Assembly: GCF_023101145.1 (NCBI RefSeq) | Contig: NZ_CP073714.1 | Span: 2,418,001-2,482,000, forward strand | DNA: 64,000 bases | Source: Paenibacillus pabuli | GTDB taxonomy: Bacteria > Bacillota > Bacilli > Paenibacillales > Paenibacillaceae | Direction: 5' to 3' | Shown here: one piece after another, positions 1 through 8,235 of the stretch | Layout: every line of letters starts with the position of its first letter | Position numbering within the stretch: position 1 is the first letter of the stretch | Notes under the pieces: model-generated | Database searches by the model: none | Told to the model about the DNA's origin: nothing | What the model saw: only the letters and a program-made list of their open reading frames with translations | Position numbers and translations under genes: made by a program

Positions 1-1292
1 GTAACCTCGCTGCTCATTTTCTCAACCGATTGACGGAAAAAGGACTCATCCGACAGCGACCAGCCAAGGGGGTCATCCTGTTCAAAATCATTTTTACTGT
101 AGAACTTGTCATACTTCATATTCTGATACATCGTATAGCGATTCCAAAATCCGCTCTCATAGGCATGAAATACATTTGTACTATAACCGTGATCCTTCAA
201 GATCGAAGGCAGGGAATCGTAACTGTGGTCTGCGTATCGGACAAACGCGGATCCAACTGACAGTGGATGCAATGAAATATTGGCTCCAAAGTCGGCATCC
301 GATGTTCGCCCTTGACCTGTCTGGTGATAAAAGTGACTGTAGTACTGGCTTTCCTTCATCAGCTCGTTAAAATGAGGCGTAATTTCCTGACCACCAATGC
401 TCTTGCCAATCATGAAATTCATGAAGGCTTCACCTTGAACAATGATCACATTGCTGTCTTTGTACTTGCCAAACATTGCATCCTTCACTGGGTCAGTCTG
501 TTGTCTGCTCGCAAAATAAGCTTTTGCCTGCTCCAAATCGGCAGGATCAACCTCCGGTCCAGACCCCAGATGATCTTTGGCATAGTTGTACAGATCATAG
601 CCATGAAAAGCAAGAAGTCCGGTAACATTGTACATGGATACGTTCCACCAATTGTTATCAAACAAGCCTTTCGCCCAGGTTTTACTATAATAATAAATCG
701 GACCTACCGCCAGACCTAGACCCAGCACAAGGGCAATGCTGCCTGCTGTGAGTCGACGACGCATGGTTGTTTTGCGGGAATTTGATGAGTAAGAGTTCAA
801 CCCGTTCGAATATGCGCTGTAATCTCCACGGCGGTTACGTTTGCTGAACAGCAGGATCGCTGCATAGGGGATAATTACAAGCCAATCGGCGAAGAACCAT
901 AGATCACTGGCGTAGATGAGCGTAGCGATGCTGTCTCCCAGAGCGTCGACCTGTCTGGCTTGCATCAACACAGGAATCGTCAGAAAATCCTGAAAGTAGC
1001 GATAATAAACCATATCAGCATAGATCAGTGCAGTGAGCAGCAGATTGAGTATAACGAGTGATATAATCATACCCCGGCGAGGCAGCCACCAGGTCCAGAA
1101 AGACAGAAGCAGCAGCGAACCGATGGCAATCACTTTGTCCAGAAGCCCCATCGTAATGTTGTAAGCGTGCAGATTGTGGTGGAGCCACATTAATTTGAGC
1201 AGCATGAGTACAAGAAAAATAAGATATAACGTAAGTGGATGATTCAGAAGCCCGAGCGGCGTAAGGCTGCGTGTTGGCTTAGTGACAAACAT
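1..1292 (-). CDS. LtaS-like lipoteichoic acid synthase, 3' end off the window
   Basis: This is the N-terminal 430 residues of a membrane phosphoglycerol transferase of the LtaS/sulfatase superfamily, which builds polyglycerolphosphate lipoteichoic acid outside the membrane. About five hydrophobic segments fill residues 15-200, and the extracellular catalytic domain then begins. The putative metal-binding glutamate is E288 (in QGEAF) and the nucleophile is T330 (in GQGRTSD). Their spacing, 42 residues, is close to that of E255 and T300 in S. aureus LtaS. A tryptophan follows in FWNRY (383-387). The C-terminal third, with the DH and H metal ligands, lies beyond the left edge. The ATG is preceded by a G-rich GGGGGGGAG site. 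A TTGAAA-16-TATAAT promoter lies upstream. Whether it is a main LtaS or a primase-type paralogue (YvgJ-like) cannot be decided here. Confidence 0.88.
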   Translation of the reverse strand, partial: MFVTKPTRSLTPLGLLNHPLTLYLIFLVLMLLKLMWLHHNLHAYNITMGLLDKVIAIGSLLLLSFWTWWLPRRGMIISLVILNLLLTALIYADMVYYRYFQDFLTIPVLMQARQVDALGDSIATLIYASDLWFFADWLVIIPYAAILLFSKRNRRGDYSAYSNGLNSYSSNSRKTTMRRRLTAGSIALVLGLGLAVGPIYYYSKTWAKGLFDNNWWNVSMYNVTGLLAFHGYDLYNYAKDHLGSGPEVDPADLEQAKAYFASRQQTDPVKDAMFGKYKDSNVIIVQGEAFMNFMIGKSIGGQEITPHFNELMKESQYYSHFYHQTGQGRTSDADFGANISLHPLSVGSAFVRYADHSYDSLPSILKDHGYSTNVFHAYESGFWNRYTMYQNMKYDKFYSKNDFEQDDPLGWSLSDESFFRQSVEKMSSEV

Positions 1293-1352
1293 ATATGTCT
1301 CCCCCCCCGGATGAATGGTTTTGTTAACGGAATGTAAAATAGGACTTTATCC

Positions 1353-1380
1353 ATTATAGCGTGGTGTCATGGCTTTTCAA
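1353..1380 (-). promoter_or_regulatory. Sigma-A promoter of the LtaS-like gene
   Basis: On the minus strand TTGAAA (1375-1380) and TATAAT (1353-1358) are separated by 16 bases. They lie about 60 bases before the start codon. Confidence 0.6.
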
Positions 1381-1456
1381 CTATGCCCAGGGGAGAAAAA
1401 CTTCATGCGGAAGCAATGTTTTCAAGATCATCCATAAAGTCTCCTGGAATACATAC

Positions 1457-1490
1457 AAAAAAACGCCCCAGCCGTGAAAGGCAGGGGCGC
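1457..1490 (-). terminator. Rho-independent terminator of the RNA methyltransferase gene
   Basis: Read on the minus strand, a GC-rich stem (GCGCCCCTGCC with GGCTGGGGCG) with a six-base loop is followed by a run of seven T. It begins 19 bases after the stop codon. Confidence 0.85.
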
Positions 1491-1508
1491 TTGATCATTC
1501 CAATACTA

Positions 1509-2669
1509 TTATTGTTGTGGTGTTTTATTGCGTGGAGGCAGTGGACCCAAATACTGATAATATTGGGTTTCAATGCGTCCATTGAACAACTTGCGGCGCT
1601 TGTCTGCCTTGTGGCCAAAGTCTTCCTCGAAAGATTTGGTCGACGTAATGGCGAAAAAGGACCATGTTGGCATTTCAAGGTAAGTGCGCCCTAAAGAGCG
1701 CAGAAGCTTCTGCACTTCTTTTTCTTCACTCAAACGTTCACCATATGGAGGGTTGGTAATAATGACACCATATTCGCCCTGTGGTCTTGCCCGATGAGCG
1801 GGCAGAACGCTGACTTCAATATCTTTGGCGAAGCCGGCACTCTTGATTGCTGCCTGTGCTACCTCAATGGCTTCCGGATCAATGTCGCTGCCCGAAATTT
1901 GCAATGGAATATCATCGCGAACCGCGTCAAATGCTTCTTCGCGCGCCTGTTCCCACAATTCTTCAGGAATGACAGCCCAGTTCTCGGAGTTGAAGGTCCG
2001 ACGAAGTCCTGGTGCAATGTTCCAGCCGATCATGGCGGCTTCAATCAGCATTGTGCCGGAACCGCAGCATGGATCATAGAATGGACGGGATACATTCCAG
2101 CGGCTGAGCTGAATAAGCGCTGCAGCAAGCGTTTCTTTGAGCGGTGCTTCGGTTACGAGTTTACGATAACCCCGTTTATGCAGACCTGGTCCCGTCGTAT
2201 CTAAAGTAAGCAAGGCGCGATCGTTCAGCAAAATGACCTCAATCACATAACGAGACCCATCCTCTGGGAACCACTCCGTGTCATAAGTCAGCTTCAGTTT
2301 CTCTACGATCGCTTTTTTCACAATTCCCTGTGATGCAGGTACGCTGCTTAGTTGAGATTTGTGGGAACGACCTTCGACCGGAAATTCGCCATCGGCTGGA
2401 ATCCATTCCTCCCAAGGTAATGCTTTGGTACCTTCAAACAATTCATCGAAAGTTGTCGCCGGGAATTCACCCATTTTGACCAATACGCGATCGGAACTTC
2501 TCAGCCACAGATTACACCGGCAAATATCAATATAATCTCCAGTGAAGAAAACCCGGCCATTGTCGATCGTAACATCCTCATACCCCAGCTGCTTCAGTTC
2601 CCGGGCGACAACAGCCTCGAGTCCCATTGCCGAGGTCGCAATCAATTGCAATTGAGCCATGTGATTCAT
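1509..2669 (-). CDS. ypsC: THUMP-domain class I SAM-dependent RNA methyltransferase (YpsC/RlmL type)
   Basis: This is a predicted N2-guanine RNA methyltransferase, related to the N-terminal half of E. coli RlmL and to B. subtilis YpsC. The N-terminal ~160 residues have the layout of a THUMP RNA-binding domain. The C-terminal half is a Rossmann methyltransferase with the SAM motif PCCGSGTMLIEAA near residue 200 and the catalytic NPPYGERL motif near 305. That motif is typical of enzymes that methylate the exocyclic amine of guanine. At 386 residues the length is normal for the single-module Gram-positive form. The gene is alone between a divergent O-methyltransferase and its own terminator. The target nucleotide cannot be read from sequence; 23S rRNA is the family expectation. 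Confidence 0.9.
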   Translation of the reverse strand: MNHMAQLQLIATSAMGLEAVVARELKQLGYEDVTIDNGRVFFTGDYIDICRCNLWLRSSDRVLVKMGEFPATTFDELFEGTKALPWEEWIPADGEFPVEGRSHKSQLSSVPASQGIVKKAIVEKLKLTYDTEWFPEDGSRYVIEVILLNDRALLTLDTTGPGLHKRGYRKLVTEAPLKETLAAALIQLSRWNVSRPFYDPCCGSGTMLIEAAMIGWNIAPGLRRTFNSENWAVIPEELWEQAREEAFDAVRDDIPLQISGSDIDPEAIEVAQAAIKSAGFAKDIEVSVLPAHRARPQGEYGVIITNPPYGERLSEEKEVQKLLRSLGRTYLEMPTWSFFAITSTKSFEEDFGHKADKRRKLFNGRIETQYYQYLGPLPPRNKTPQQ

Positions 2670-2839
2670 TTCAACTCCATTTCAAGCCGGAGAAGGAATG
2701 TCCTTCTCTCAGCTGTATAGTGACGGTGCGGCCTTGCCGCTTTCCGTGAAAAAACTTACAATGAGAAATGCGGTGAGCTTTGCATTCATCTTTCGAGCTG
2801 ATGCAGCAGCCAACCGCCTGTGTTTGACAACAAACATTT

Positions 2840-2868
2840 ATTATAGAACATTGGCATCCATATGGAAA
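2840..2868 (-). promoter_or_regulatory. Candidate promoter of the RNA methyltransferase gene
   Basis: Minus-strand TTTCCA (2863-2868), a 17-base spacer and TATAAT (2840-2845) lie in the 230-base divergent gap, about 170 bases before the start codon. Confidence 0.4.
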
Positions 2869-2899
2869 GCAGTCCAAGTGTCCAAGGAGGATTTTAGCG

Positions 2900-3532
2900 G
2901 TGAATCTGACCCCTGACGAATATGTAAATCAATTATTTCAAGAGGATGATCTCTTGTTAAAGGTAAAAGAAGCCATTCGATCGAACGGCATGCCGGAAGT
3001 TTCGGTTGCAGCGGCTTATGGGCGTTTGCTTACTTTTCTCGCGAAGACATCGAAAGCGGAAGCTGTACTCGAAATCGGCGTGCTGGGCGGATATAGCGGG
3101 ATTTGTCTTGCTCGTGGTTTAAGTGACGGGGGGGCCCTGACTTCGCTGGAACTGAAAGAGGAATACGCAGCGATGGCTCGTGGTCATCTGGAGGAAGGAG
3201 GCTTCGGGGATCAAGTCGAATATCGAATCGGCCCCGCAGCTGACAGTCTGGAGCAGCTGGCAATGGAAGGGCGTACCTTCGATTTCTTCTTCATTGATGC
3301 AGACAAGGAGAATTATCCCGTATACCTCGATTACGCCATTAAGCTCGCACGGCCTGGGGCGGTCATTGTGGGAGATAATTGTTTCCTGCGTGGCCGTACG
3401 CTGAATCCGGATAAGCAGGGTCCGGCTGTCCTCGCGGTTCGACGCTTTAACGAGCAGATGGCCAGTGACCCGCGCCTCGTAACAACGATGCTCCCGGATT
3501 ATGATGGTCTGGCTCTGGCCTGGGTGAAGTAA
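2900..3532 (+). CDS. Class I SAM-dependent O-methyltransferase (family 3, CCoAOMT-like)
   Basis: This is a soluble 210-residue O-methyltransferase that uses S-adenosylmethionine; the acceptor is probably a small catechol-like or hydroxylated metabolite. The SAM-binding motif VLEIGVLGGYSG lies near residue 55. The metal and substrate part FFIDADKENY lies near 130, followed by GDNCFLRG, all in the order known for COG4122 proteins. The start is GTG at 2900 because AAGGAGG ends ten bases before it. It is divergent from the RNA methyltransferase gene and has no downstream partner, so the substrate is not indicated by context. In Bacillales such proteins are usually annotated only as O-methyltransferases. 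Confidence 0.88.
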   Translation: MNLTPDEYVNQLFQEDDLLLKVKEAIRSNGMPEVSVAAAYGRLLTFLAKTSKAEAVLEIGVLGGYSGICLARGLSDGGALTSLELKEEYAAMARGHLEEGGFGDQVEYRIGPAADSLEQLAMEGRTFDFFFIDADKENYPVYLDYAIKLARPGAVIVGDNCFLRGRTLNPDKQGPAVLAVRRFNEQMASDPRLVTTMLPDYDGLALAWVK

Positions 3533-3682
3533 GAAAATCAGCTCACAAGGCAAAGCTCTGATGAACCGACATTAAAGAGGTCTGTCCGTCACTGCCATCC
3601 ATCCAATGAAATGTCGGTATATAAATGAAACGATGCCCATGTTGCATTCTATATTTTGCATGCAGGAGATTGAGGGCATCAG

Positions 3683-3740
3683 CCAAAAAGAAGAGACGAC
3701 CAGACCCTGGGTACTAGGGGATGTCGTCTCTTCTTTTTGG
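3683..3740. terminator. Bidirectional terminator between O-methyltransferase and asparaginase
   Basis: A perfect 18-base inverted repeat (CCAAAAAGAAGAGACGAC with its complement) encloses a 22-base loop. The A- and T-rich outer arms serve as the T tract in both directions for the two convergent genes. Confidence 0.8.
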
Positions 3741-3766
3741 CAAAATATAAAGTGATAAGAGCCTTA

Positions 3767-4978
3767 TTAAACTTCCGGTGTTCCGTAAGTCTCAAACCAT
3801 TTTTTGATTGTGTCAAAATCATCGCTGAAGGATAACCCAAGCATTAACAAAATGCGTGCTTGCTGCGGACTGAGGTTGTCACCGGCGATCACGCCTTTCC
3901 CTCCACCGTATACACTGCCTGAACCTGTCCGAGTGGTCGTTACGAAGATTACGCCATCCTCCACCGCTTTGGTACGTGCTTGTCCCATCGCTCTGGAGAT
4001 CCCGCCTGCTCCAGTACCGGACGTGACGATTCCCTTGGCGCCGCCCTTCACAAATCCTTCAATGGCTTCGCCGCCAGCTTCCTGATAGGAAATCGCAATT
4101 TCCACCTTGGCGAGATCCGCCTTCGTGATTTTGCTCAGGTCGAATGCCGGTTTCAATGTACCTTCAGGCTTCAAGGCACGTGCAGGAGCACGGTAAATTC
4201 GAATGTTTTCTTCATCAATATAACCTACTGCACCAAGCATCGGGGTTTCGAACGTGTCTGTTCGATAATCATTCGTTTTGGTCACGCCACGTGCCAATTG
4301 AATGGTATCGTTCAACATCAGCACAGTTCCAAAAGAAGTGGTGCGCCCACTGCCTGCGAGCTTGATGGCGTTGTAAAGATTCGCTTGTGCGTCTGATCCA
4401 ATAACCGTCCAAGGGCGCATGGACCCAGTAATGACAACGGGTTTGTCACTTTGTACGGTCATATCGAGGAAATAGGCGATTTCCTCCATGGTATCTGTAC
4501 CGGTGGTAACCACAACGCTGTCGTACTGAGCCAGAGCCTTGTCCACCGTCTGAGATAAGTCATAGAGATCAGCCATGGTATATGAGCCTGAACCTGAATT
4601 TCCGAATTGGAGTGTGCTAACATCTGCAATCTTCTGTTTGTCCGGTAAGGCATCGACCATTTCTCCAATCGGGAGTGTACCAGCCTTATAGTTCTGGAAG
4701 CTGGTTGCATCCTCGGATTGACCTGCAATCGTACCACCCGTTCCAATGACCAGAACATTAGGCAGTGCGGATTGTTTGAACGACTCGGATAGAGTAGGGA
4801 TGGTCGTATTGCGAGCCGGAGTGGATGATGCGGTCTGAACTGCACTGGTTGTGCCGCTCACTTCTACCGTAGCAGCCTGAGCCGAATAGGTCCCGATGGG
4901 GGACAGGGAGATGGTCAGAGCTGTCAAAGCGGCTGTGCTCCATACAGCCCAAGGACGAAGATTTGAAGTTTTTTTCAT
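3767..4978 (-). CDS. Secreted type II L-asparaginase
   Basis: This exported enzyme hydrolyses L-asparagine to aspartate and ammonia. A signal peptide covers residues ~1-37 (basic MKKTSNLR, hydrophobic core, then AQAA). There is no lipobox cysteine, unlike B. subtilis AnsZ, which is a lipoprotein. The first active-site motif is GTGGTIAG, carrying the threonine nucleophile. The second is TTGTDTMEE, with the second Thr-Asp pair. The ATG at 4978 is chosen over the in-frame GTG at 4987 because the AAGGAG site (4989-4994) touches that GTG but lies ten bases from the ATG. A GlnR/TnrA-like box lies at 5215-5231. The gene is monocistronic and convergent with the O-methyltransferase. The likely role is nitrogen scavenging outside the membrane. 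Confidence 0.92.
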   Translation of the reverse strand: MKKTSNLRPWAVWSTAALTALTISLSPIGTYSAQAATVEVSGTTSAVQTASSTPARNTTIPTLSESFKQSALPNVLVIGTGGTIAGQSEDATSFQNYKAGTLPIGEMVDALPDKQKIADVSTLQFGNSGSGSYTMADLYDLSQTVDKALAQYDSVVVTTGTDTMEEIAYFLDMTVQSDKPVVITGSMRPWTVIGSDAQANLYNAIKLAGSGRTTSFGTVLMLNDTIQLARGVTKTNDYRTDTFETPMLGAVGYIDEENIRIYRAPARALKPEGTLKPAFDLSKITKADLAKVEIAISYQEAGGEAIEGFVKGGAKGIVTSGTGAGGISRAMGQARTKAVEDGVIFVTTTRTGSGSVYGGGKGVIAGDNLSPQQARILLMLGLSFSDDFDTIKKWFETYGTPEV

Positions 4979-5214
4979 GAAAAGCACTCTCCTTCAGGTT
5001 AGTTTCGTGTGATGTTTGTTGAGGATGATATGTAGATGAATTAAATTGATTGTATTTGATGTTAAATAATATGACAATTGTAGATAACGATAGAGTAATC
5101 GGTTACATTGATAGAAATATAGAGTATATAGTGTATTTATGAGGTTTAATGGATAAATATGAGGAAATAAAAAAAGAGAATAAAGGATATAAAAACATAA
5201 TAAATAAATTTTAA

Positions 5215-5231
5215 TGTTATATTTTGTAACA
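5215..5231. promoter_or_regulatory. GlnR/TnrA-type nitrogen box
   Basis: TGTTA-N7-TAACA matches the palindromic consensus TGTNA-N7-TNACA exactly. It lies 237 bases before the asparaginase start. A T-rich stretch on the minus strand with a TTATAT-like -10 near 5184 would put the box about 50 bases before a start point, which is the activating position for TnrA. Confidence 0.55.
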
Positions 5232-5402
5232 TATGAGTCTTTTGGCCTGATCGATTTAAAAGAAAATTTTGGGGAAAGTGTTGCAGGATCGTCCATAGCA
5301 GAAGTGACCTTATCCAAAACGAATAATGGGGGTGTAAGTTAGCAAGTCTTGGCGATTTTTGTAATACGATCTAGGAAATGAGGCTCAATTATTGCCAAAT
5401 AT

Positions 5403-5431
5403 TTGTATGCTCATAGCGTTGAGTCTATAAT
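5403..5431 (+). promoter_or_regulatory. Candidate promoter of the P450 gene
   Basis: A perfect TATAAT (5426-5431) follows a weak -35 TTGTAT (5403-5408) at 17 bases. Confidence 0.5.
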
Positions 5432-5485
5432 ATAGGGTGATTTCAATATGTAAAAAAATATATATAAATGATTGGAGGAGAAACG

Positions 5486-6691
5486 ATGAACCGAGCACCC
5501 AGAAAGTATGCCAATTACATTCCGATCCGGGAGCTGGAGGCGGTGGAGAAGCAATTATTTCCCTTCCAGGTGTACGCTGAACTTCGTGAAAATACTCCAG
5601 TCCGCTATGACAACCATCGAGAATGCTGGGATGTTTTCCGTTATGAAGATGTGCAATATGTGTTGAAAAACCCTAAACTGTTCTCTTCTGAACGTGATCG
5701 TGCCAACGCCAGCATGCTCACGACAGATCCGCCGAAGCACAAACAACTGCGGGATCTGGTTAATCAGGCGTTCACCCCTAAAGCAATTGAAGCGTTAGCT
5801 CCGCGGATTCAGGAAATCGCTGATGAATTATTAGCTCCGCATTTTTCAGAAGGTCGTATGCGACTTATTGATGATCTTGCAACTCCACTTCCTGTTATCG
5901 TGATTGCCGAACTGATAGGTGTCCCTGCCTCAGATCGCCCAAAGTTTAAAGACTGGTCTGATGCACTTGTGAAGGGTGCGCGGGATGACAGTGATGAAGC
6001 TTTCCAGGAATTGATGGAAGAAAAGAAACGGAACCAGCAGGAACTGGCGAGCTACTTCACGGCCATTATGGAAGAAAGGCGTCAGCGACCCGAGGATGAT
6101 CTGATCTCTTTACTGCTTGCTGCGGAGATTGAAGGGGAGAAGCTGACAGCAGCGGAAGTGGTCGGATTTTGCATCTTGTTACTTGCTGCCGGTAATGAAA
6201 CCACAACCAATCTAATTACCAATGCTGTTCGTATTCTGTCAGAGCTGCCTGAGCTTCAGCAGCAGCTGCGAGAACATCCTGAACTTATTTCAACTTCAGT
6301 AGAGGAAACACTGCGTTATTATCCGCCAATTGTGGCTATTGGGCGTATTGCCAAAGAAAACGTAGAATTGAACGGACAAACGATACAGGCGGGGGAACAG
6401 GTGATATCCTGGGTAGGATCGGCCAATCGGGACAGTGCTCAATTCGATCAGCCAGAAAAGTTTGTACCTGACCGCAAGCCGAACAGGCATATGGGCTTTG
6501 GATTTGGTATTCATTTTTGTCTCGGTGCGCCGCTTGCACGGCTTGAGGCAAGGGTTGTACTTCAGACGATGCTTCGACAAATGGAAGATATTCAACTTAT
6601 GCCTGATACCGTTTTGCAGCCGATTCAAAGTGCTTTTGTATTCGGTGTCAAAGAATACCCGATTCAATTCAGAAGCCGTCTGGCGCCATAA
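5486..6691 (+). CDS. Cytochrome P450 (CYP107-like, soluble)
   Basis: This is a 401-residue soluble bacterial P450 monooxygenase. The oxygen-binding I-helix motif AAGNETTTN lies near residue 231, the ExxR pair is in EETLRYYPP near 272, and the heme loop FGFGIHFCLG has its cysteine ligand near 344. The length and motif set resemble the CYP107 group, which in Bacillus includes CypA and PksS and acts on fatty or polyketide-like substrates. The ATG at 5486 is chosen because GGAGGAG ends five bases before it; an in-frame ATG at 5468 has no such site. No redox partner lies beside it; the window has one small ferredoxin at 60466. The substrate is unknown. Confidence 0.9.
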   Translation: MNRAPRKYANYIPIRELEAVEKQLFPFQVYAELRENTPVRYDNHRECWDVFRYEDVQYVLKNPKLFSSERDRANASMLTTDPPKHKQLRDLVNQAFTPKAIEALAPRIQEIADELLAPHFSEGRMRLIDDLATPLPVIVIAELIGVPASDRPKFKDWSDALVKGARDDSDEAFQELMEEKKRNQQELASYFTAIMEERRQRPEDDLISLLLAAEIEGEKLTAAEVVGFCILLLAAGNETTTNLITNAVRILSELPELQQQLREHPELISTSVEETLRYYPPIVAIGRIAKENVELNGQTIQAGEQVISWVGSANRDSAQFDQPEKFVPDRKPNRHMGFGFGIHFCLGAPLARLEARVVLQTMLRQMEDIQLMPDTVLQPIQSAFVFGVKEYPIQFRSRLAP

Positions 6692-6745
6692 ATCCGTTTG
6701 AGGTTTAAATAAACAAGTAATTGAACAAATAAATACTTAAATGCC

Positions 6746-6787
6746 AAAAACCGCTTTCAGCCTAAATAGATGCTGAAAGCGGCTTTA
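6746..6787. terminator. Bidirectional terminator between P450 and MFS genes
   Basis: An 11-base stem CCGCTTTCAGC with its complement and a ten-base loop lies between two convergent genes. A T run follows on the minus strand and a short CTTTA on the plus strand. Confidence 0.7.
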
Positions 6788-6819
6788 CATAAGAACTTAA
6801 TATTATTGGGAATTCAATG

Positions 6820-8031
6820 TTAGGATTCCCTGATCAGAGGGGGCTTTTTGTACAATTTGAATCTCACCCACACCATATTCAGAAGCAATAAACCGCCAGA
6901 GACGATGAATAGGCCTTCGATACCGATGAAACCGGCCATAAAGCCGCCGATTACGGCTCCAAGCATGTTACCCAGAGCGAGTGTGCTCGTGTTAAAGCTG
7001 AACGCCCGGCTTATCATACTGTCTGGTGTGTAGGAGCGAATGAGCGCGTTGACACTTGGAAGCAGGCCACCCATGAACACACCCATCATGAATCGGACGA
7101 TGATGAGCTGCCATACCGTCTGTACGAAAGCCTGAGGTATAAGCATGAGCCCAGTTCCTATTAGAGAGAATGTAAGTACCTTGTGTGAACCGATCCTGTC
7201 GCTGAGCTTCCCGAGAACCGGGGACATGGCCATGTTGGATAGTCCCGTGACTGCTCCGACAAGCCCTGCCCAAAAGGCCACGTTCACATCCGAACCGTGC
7301 AGTTTCTGTACATACAGCGGCAAGAGTGACATCGGGCTGATCATGGCAAACTGCAACAGGAATGTTACAGCAAATAACGCAGGCAGCTGGGGAGACTTGT
7401 TCAGTTCCTTCAGGCCGGACAATACGGATTGTTCGGGTAGTTTGGCCGCTTCCTTGCGGTCAAACTTCTCTCTGACTAGGAACATGGCGAGCATCGAAGC
7501 TGCGAAGATCAGTCCGCCAGTAATATAGAAGATAGGGCGGAAGCCTACTGCATCAGCGAGCAAACCACCGATCAGAGGACCCAGAATTGTACCGGCTACT
7601 TGGCCGGATTGGCTGATACCCATGGCAAAACCCATGCGATCTTTCGGCGTTGTACCGGAGATCAATGCAACGGCTGCCGGATTGAAGCCGGAGATCGTAC
7701 CGTTGAGCAGTCGTAATAAAAGAAGCTGCCACGGGTTCTGTGCAAAACCCATCAGGGCGATAACAATCGCCATCCCGAATCCGGATCGCAGCAACATAAT
7801 TTTTCGGCCGTACTTGTCGGACAGTTTGCCCCACAAGGGCTGGAACAAAAATGAGGTGAGGAAGTTGGCAGCAAATATAAATCCCGCCCATATGCCAATC
7901 TCATGCTCACCAACCACGCCAAGATCCTTGGCGAGATACAGGGACAAAAACGGTGTAATCATGGTCATGCCCGAATTGACCAGAAATTGTCCAAACCAAA
8001 GCACAATGAGGTTTATTTTCCACGTTTTCAA
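6820..8031 (-). CDS. MFS efflux transporter, multidrug type
   Basis: This is a proton-driven 12-helix exporter of the major facilitator superfamily, with 403 residues. The loop 2-3 signature GKLSDKYGRKIML follows the second helix and is repeated as GKLSDRIGSHKVL in the second half. A drug-antiporter motif C-like GPLIGG lies near helix 5. The start is TTG at 8031: AAAGGAAG lies nine bases before it, whereas the longer frame opens at 8073 without a ribosome site. A TGTTATAAT extended -10 lies upstream. It stands alone, divergent from hemE. The substrate cannot be told from sequence; similar Bacillales proteins are annotated as multidrug or tetracycline-type pumps. Confidence 0.85.
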   Translation of the reverse strand: MKTWKINLIVLWFGQFLVNSGMTMITPFLSLYLAKDLGVVGEHEIGIWAGFIFAANFLTSFLFQPLWGKLSDKYGRKIMLLRSGFGMAIVIALMGFAQNPWQLLLLRLLNGTISGFNPAAVALISGTTPKDRMGFAMGISQSGQVAGTILGPLIGGLLADAVGFRPIFYITGGLIFAASMLAMFLVREKFDRKEAAKLPEQSVLSGLKELNKSPQLPALFAVTFLLQFAMISPMSLLPLYVQKLHGSDVNVAFWAGLVGAVTGLSNMAMSPVLGKLSDRIGSHKVLTFSLIGTGLMLIPQAFVQTVWQLIIVRFMMGVFMGGLLPSVNALIRSYTPDSMISRAFSFNTSTLALGNMLGAVIGGFMAGFIGIEGLFIVSGGLLLLNMVWVRFKLYKKPPLIRES

Positions 8032-8168
8032 AGTGCTTTCACTTCCTTTCCGATCGTTTCTGCAAAGTTTCAAAAAAACACGATTCTTTCATTATAACAT
8101 AATTTGCATATGGGTGAGGGGATGTAACGAATGTCATAGTATTGTCATCGGAACAGATCGACACGTGG

Positions 8169-8197
8169 TTGTTACCGCTCTTTAAAAAGGGCATAAT
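8169..8197 (+). promoter_or_regulatory. Promoter of the hemEHY operon
   Basis: TTGTTA (8169-8174), a 17-base spacer and CATAAT (8192-8197) lie 39 bases before the hemE start. Confidence 0.6.
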
Positions 8198-8235
8198 GTT
8201 ATTTATGAGTCCAAAAACTATTGGAGGCTTCTTAC

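Larger units (their letters stand above)
4979..5485. other. AT-rich divergent intergenic region
   Basis: About 500 bases of very AT-rich DNA separate the asparaginase and P450 genes. It holds a GlnR/TnrA-like box and a P450 promoter. A 107-codon minus-strand reading frame at 4994-5317 is low-complexity, has no good ribosome site and is taken as non-coding. Confidence 0.6.

Noticed and set aside
4994-5317. 107-codon minus-strand frame upstream of the asparaginase gene
   Set aside because: Extreme AT content, Tyr/Leu/Ile low complexity, and no ribosome site; it lies in a regulatory gap.
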